The translations under genes were made by a program, and so were the position numbers. A DNA stretch of 64,000 nt from Anderseniella sp039978075 (GTDB taxonomy: Bacteria > Pseudomonadota > Alphaproteobacteria > Rhizobiales > Aestuariivirgaceae): the NCBI GenBank assembly GCA_039978075.1, contig JBDWCA010000005.1:310001-374000 (forward strand), read 5' to 3'. This document shows positions 62,092-64,000 of the stretch, piece after piece; positions within the stretch are counted from its first letter, which is position 1; each line of letters starts with the position of its first letter. Below the pieces are notes generated by a model. That model saw nothing but the letters and a program-made list of their open reading frames with translations, had not been told where the DNA came from and ran no database searches.

Positions 62092-63498
62092 TTATGAACT
62101 GCCGGGCGCATCGCTGTGAAGCGCACGAATGCGTTGTGCCAGCGAGATGATGTTATTGTTTCCCCCACCGGCGGCTCCAGCTGTCAATGTCTTGCCAGCT
62201 GGCTGATTATCGTCCTGCGCGACCGCGGTTACTTCCATCGACGAACCCGGCAGCTTCACTTCGGCAGCCATGGCTACAGGCTCGACTTTCTTTGAGTCAG
62301 CCGTTTTGGTATCGGCAGGTTTGCCAGATACAGACTGCTCAGATTTTTTAGCCGACTTTTCCTTCGGTTGATCTGCGACAGGGTTCGCATCATCGGCATG
62401 TTTCTTTGAGGTTTTTTCCCTGTCTGCGTCTTCAGGTCCGGTTTTTGATTTCGTCTTGCCGTCGGTGTCGGCTTTTGATGCCGCTTTTTTTGTTGAAGCT
62501 GCTTTTTCGCTGTCTTGTTTTGGAGACTTGTCGGCATTTTCGGCCACGCCATCATCCATGCTCAGGCCGGAATTGTTCTTGTTCCACATCTCGTCCAAAC
62601 GGGACAGTTCTTCGGTCAGATTTTCCGTTTCGCGTTCAGTTTCAATTATCTTCTTCTCGAGTTGATCGCTCGCGTTCGCCTGACCGGATTTGATCAGCAT
62701 GTCCTGATTGGGAGTTGTTGATTTTTCGTTCGACTGCTTGGACTTTGCCTTGCTGGAAGCAGCAACTCTGGCATCAGCCTCGCGTGACCTGTTTATCTGC
62801 TCCCGCAAGATTGCCAGCTCATCCTGTTGCACCGACAAATCCTGACGTTGCTCGTCAATTTGCTGAGTGAGGGTGTTCATTTCCTCAATACGCTGACGCA
62901 GTCTTTCCTGCGCATTTTCGAATTTTGATGAAGCCATTCCCGTCAGATCCGCGGTGGCCGGAGGGTTGTCGCTCTTGAGCGTTTCGATGATGAACCACTG
63001 ATCGGAGACCTTGGCTTCGGCGACCTTCAGCTTGCTTTGCAATTCTATGGAAATTTCTTCCTTGGCCTGCATCAGGTCCTTTGCCTGCTGGAGTAATTCG
63101 GTGCGGTCCGTCAGTTCACGTTCAAGTGCCGTTATCTGCAACCGCAGATTGTCAGCGTCTTCATCGCGTTTGGTTAGCTCTTCGTCGCGTCGTTTGATTT
63201 CATCGGCCAGGTGTTCAATGCGGTTTCTGTTCCTGGATGCTTCAGCCATCTGTTCAGCCATGCGGGTCTTCAAATCGTCGAGCCGCAACTGCAGACGCCG
63301 GCCCTGCATGGCGTACTCCGCTTTCAGTCGGTCCCGGTCTGCTCTGAGTTCGGCAATGGCGGACGGTGCGCGACGTTCAACCCGGCGTTTGCCGAGACTG
63401 ACCGCATAAGTCCACAGTCCGCGTACAACAAGCAAACCGACCAGAAGCGCACCGACAAACCCCAGTGCCACCAGCATGATAGTCTCAATCTGAGACAT
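62092..63498 (-). CDS. Membrane-anchored coiled-coil protein
   Basis: This protein of 468 residues has one N-terminal membrane helix (about 5-27), a long coiled coil (about 45-290) and a lysine/alanine/serine-rich low-complexity C-terminal third (about 300-420) before a short conserved end (NNNIISLAQRIRALH). A GGAGG site 6 bases upstream supports ATG 63498; the frame to 63561 is non-coding. I recognise no named family. It is probably an inner-membrane scaffold with a cytoplasmic or periplasmic coil. Confidence 0.75.
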   Translation of the reverse strand: MSQIETIMLVALGFVGALLVGLLVVRGLWTYAVSLGKRRVERRAPSAIAELRADRDRLKAEYAMQGRRLQLRLDDLKTRMAEQMAEASRNRNRIEHLADEIKRRDEELTKRDEDADNLRLQITALERELTDRTELLQQAKDLMQAKEEISIELQSKLKVAEAKVSDQWFIIETLKSDNPPATADLTGMASSKFENAQERLRQRIEEMNTLTQQIDEQRQDLSVQQDELAILREQINRSREADARVAASSKAKSKQSNEKSTTPNQDMLIKSGQANASDQLEKKIIETERETENLTEELSRLDEMWNKNNSGLSMDDGVAENADKSPKQDSEKAASTKKAASKADTDGKTKSKTGPEDADREKTSKKHADDANPVADQPKEKSAKKSEQSVSGKPADTKTADSKKVEPVAMAAEVKLPGSSMEVTAVAQDDNQPAGKTLTAGAAGGGNNNIISLAQRIRALHSDAPGSS

Positions 63499-64000
63499 GA
63501 GTCCTCCAGAGGGCAATAACCACACAATTATCGGGTGGGACCCACGCATGCGGTGCGCCACAAACGACTAACAAATGGTAGTTCCGGCAATCTGCCTGTC
63601 GAACAGGATTGTCAGAATGCCAATGGTAGTACACTGCACGATTGGTGTGAAGGTTAATTGTACGATGGCCCGAGATTATTGTGTTGAAAATCAGAACCAC
63701 CACTTGGAAATCAAATGTCTGATGCCGGAATTTGGTGCAGTTGCACAAGATCAGGGTGAGTTACGGCCGGCGCAATCAAAGTATGTAAATCTGATCTCTT
63801 TCAAAGTGATGGAGCACCTTTACGGGTTCAACTTAAGCCATGGTGATCTCTGCCGCGCCGGACAGGAAATTGACGCGAAACCAGACAAGTCCCGGTCGTT
63901 GCCCATCCTGGCGCTTTTTGCAAGTACAACCCTGCGGTGTATTAAAACGGGTTCAAAGTAGGATATTCGGTGTATTTCAGGTACCCGACATTGGCTCCAA
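63499..64000. other. Terminal intergenic region
   Basis: The last 502 bases hold no credible gene. An open frame at 63575-63961 (+) overlaps a repeat element, is cysteine- and histidine-rich in an unpatterned way and has no ribosome-binding site. The only recognisable element is the decayed repeat at 63791-63850. Confidence 0.5.
63791..63850 (+). repeat. Composite palindromic repeat, right half, decayed (copy 8)
   Basis: CTGATCTCTTTCAAAGTGATGGAGCACC, then ACGGGTTCAACTTAAGCCATGGTGATC. The spacer TTTCAAAGTGAT is the same as in copy 1; the second palindrome is present but mismatched in both arms. Confidence 0.65.

Noticed and set aside
63575..63961. 128-residue frame at the right edge
   Set aside because: It spans a repeat element, lacks a ribosome-binding site and has no family pattern.

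Overview
The window looks like the chromosome of an alphaproteobacterium, most likely from the order Hyphomicrobiales (Rhizobiales). The reasons are the gene order efp-suhB, thiE-like/fba/pgk/tkt, a DUF4164-type protein next to zapA, fthC/ymdB/yebC, ruvCAB-ybgC-tolQRAB-pal-cpoB-tilS-ftsH-folP-glmM, serC-serA and rpoH-rluD, together with a BA14K-type protein and Omp25/31-like barrels. The genus cannot be named from the sequence alone. No rRNA, tRNA, CRISPR array, prophage or intact insertion sequence was recognised.

Layout. 1-4.6 kb: the tail of an ABC transporter gene, a BA14K-like secreted protein, a MotA-like/OmpA-like inner-membrane pair, suhB and efp. 4.7-10.9 kb: an accessory stretch (iron alcohol dehydrogenase, LysE and TauE exporters, YunG-like protein, GrdB-like protein, Sel1 protein, ThiE-like protein). 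10.9-16.3 kb: a hydroxyproline epimerase-like gene and a leftward central-carbon run tkt-pgk-fba (class I aldolase) with no gap gene. 16.4-21.8 kb: DUF4164-zapA, an MttB-family methyltransferase, a 6S RNA candidate, fthC-ymdB and yebC. 21.8-33.4 kb: an accessory block separating yebC from ruvC, with a dioxygenase and amidase, an adenylate cyclase, a flavin monooxygenase/TIM-barrel/desaturase set facing a LysR-RidA pair, and two tandem membrane proteins with cyclic-nucleotide-binding-like domains. 33.5-48.9 kb: the conserved DNA-repair, envelope and cell-wall run from ruvC to glmM, with pal duplicated in tandem. 48.9-57.5 kb: two outer-membrane barrels, serC-serA, a small cytochrome c, a MuiA-family protein and purA. 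57.5-64 kb: an EAL protein with a degenerate GGDEF domain, rpoH, rluD, a small DUF6476-like membrane protein and a coiled-coil membrane protein.

How the genes relate. The Tol-Pal genes build the trans-envelope complex used in division, and ZapA acts at the Z ring. rpoH is present here, and a heat-shock-type promoter can be seen in front of ftsH. serC and serA form the first two-thirds of the serine pathway behind a structured leader. The accessory islets carry small-molecule catabolism and cyclic-nucleotide genes.

The most unusual signal is non-coding: a family of about 102-bp elements made of two adjacent palindromes. There are three full copies, one decayed full copy and four or five partial copies, always just downstream of a stop codon and in some cases supplying that stop codon. 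A second, different non-coding island near 8 kb is bounded by 23-bp inverted repeats and filled with small hairpins.
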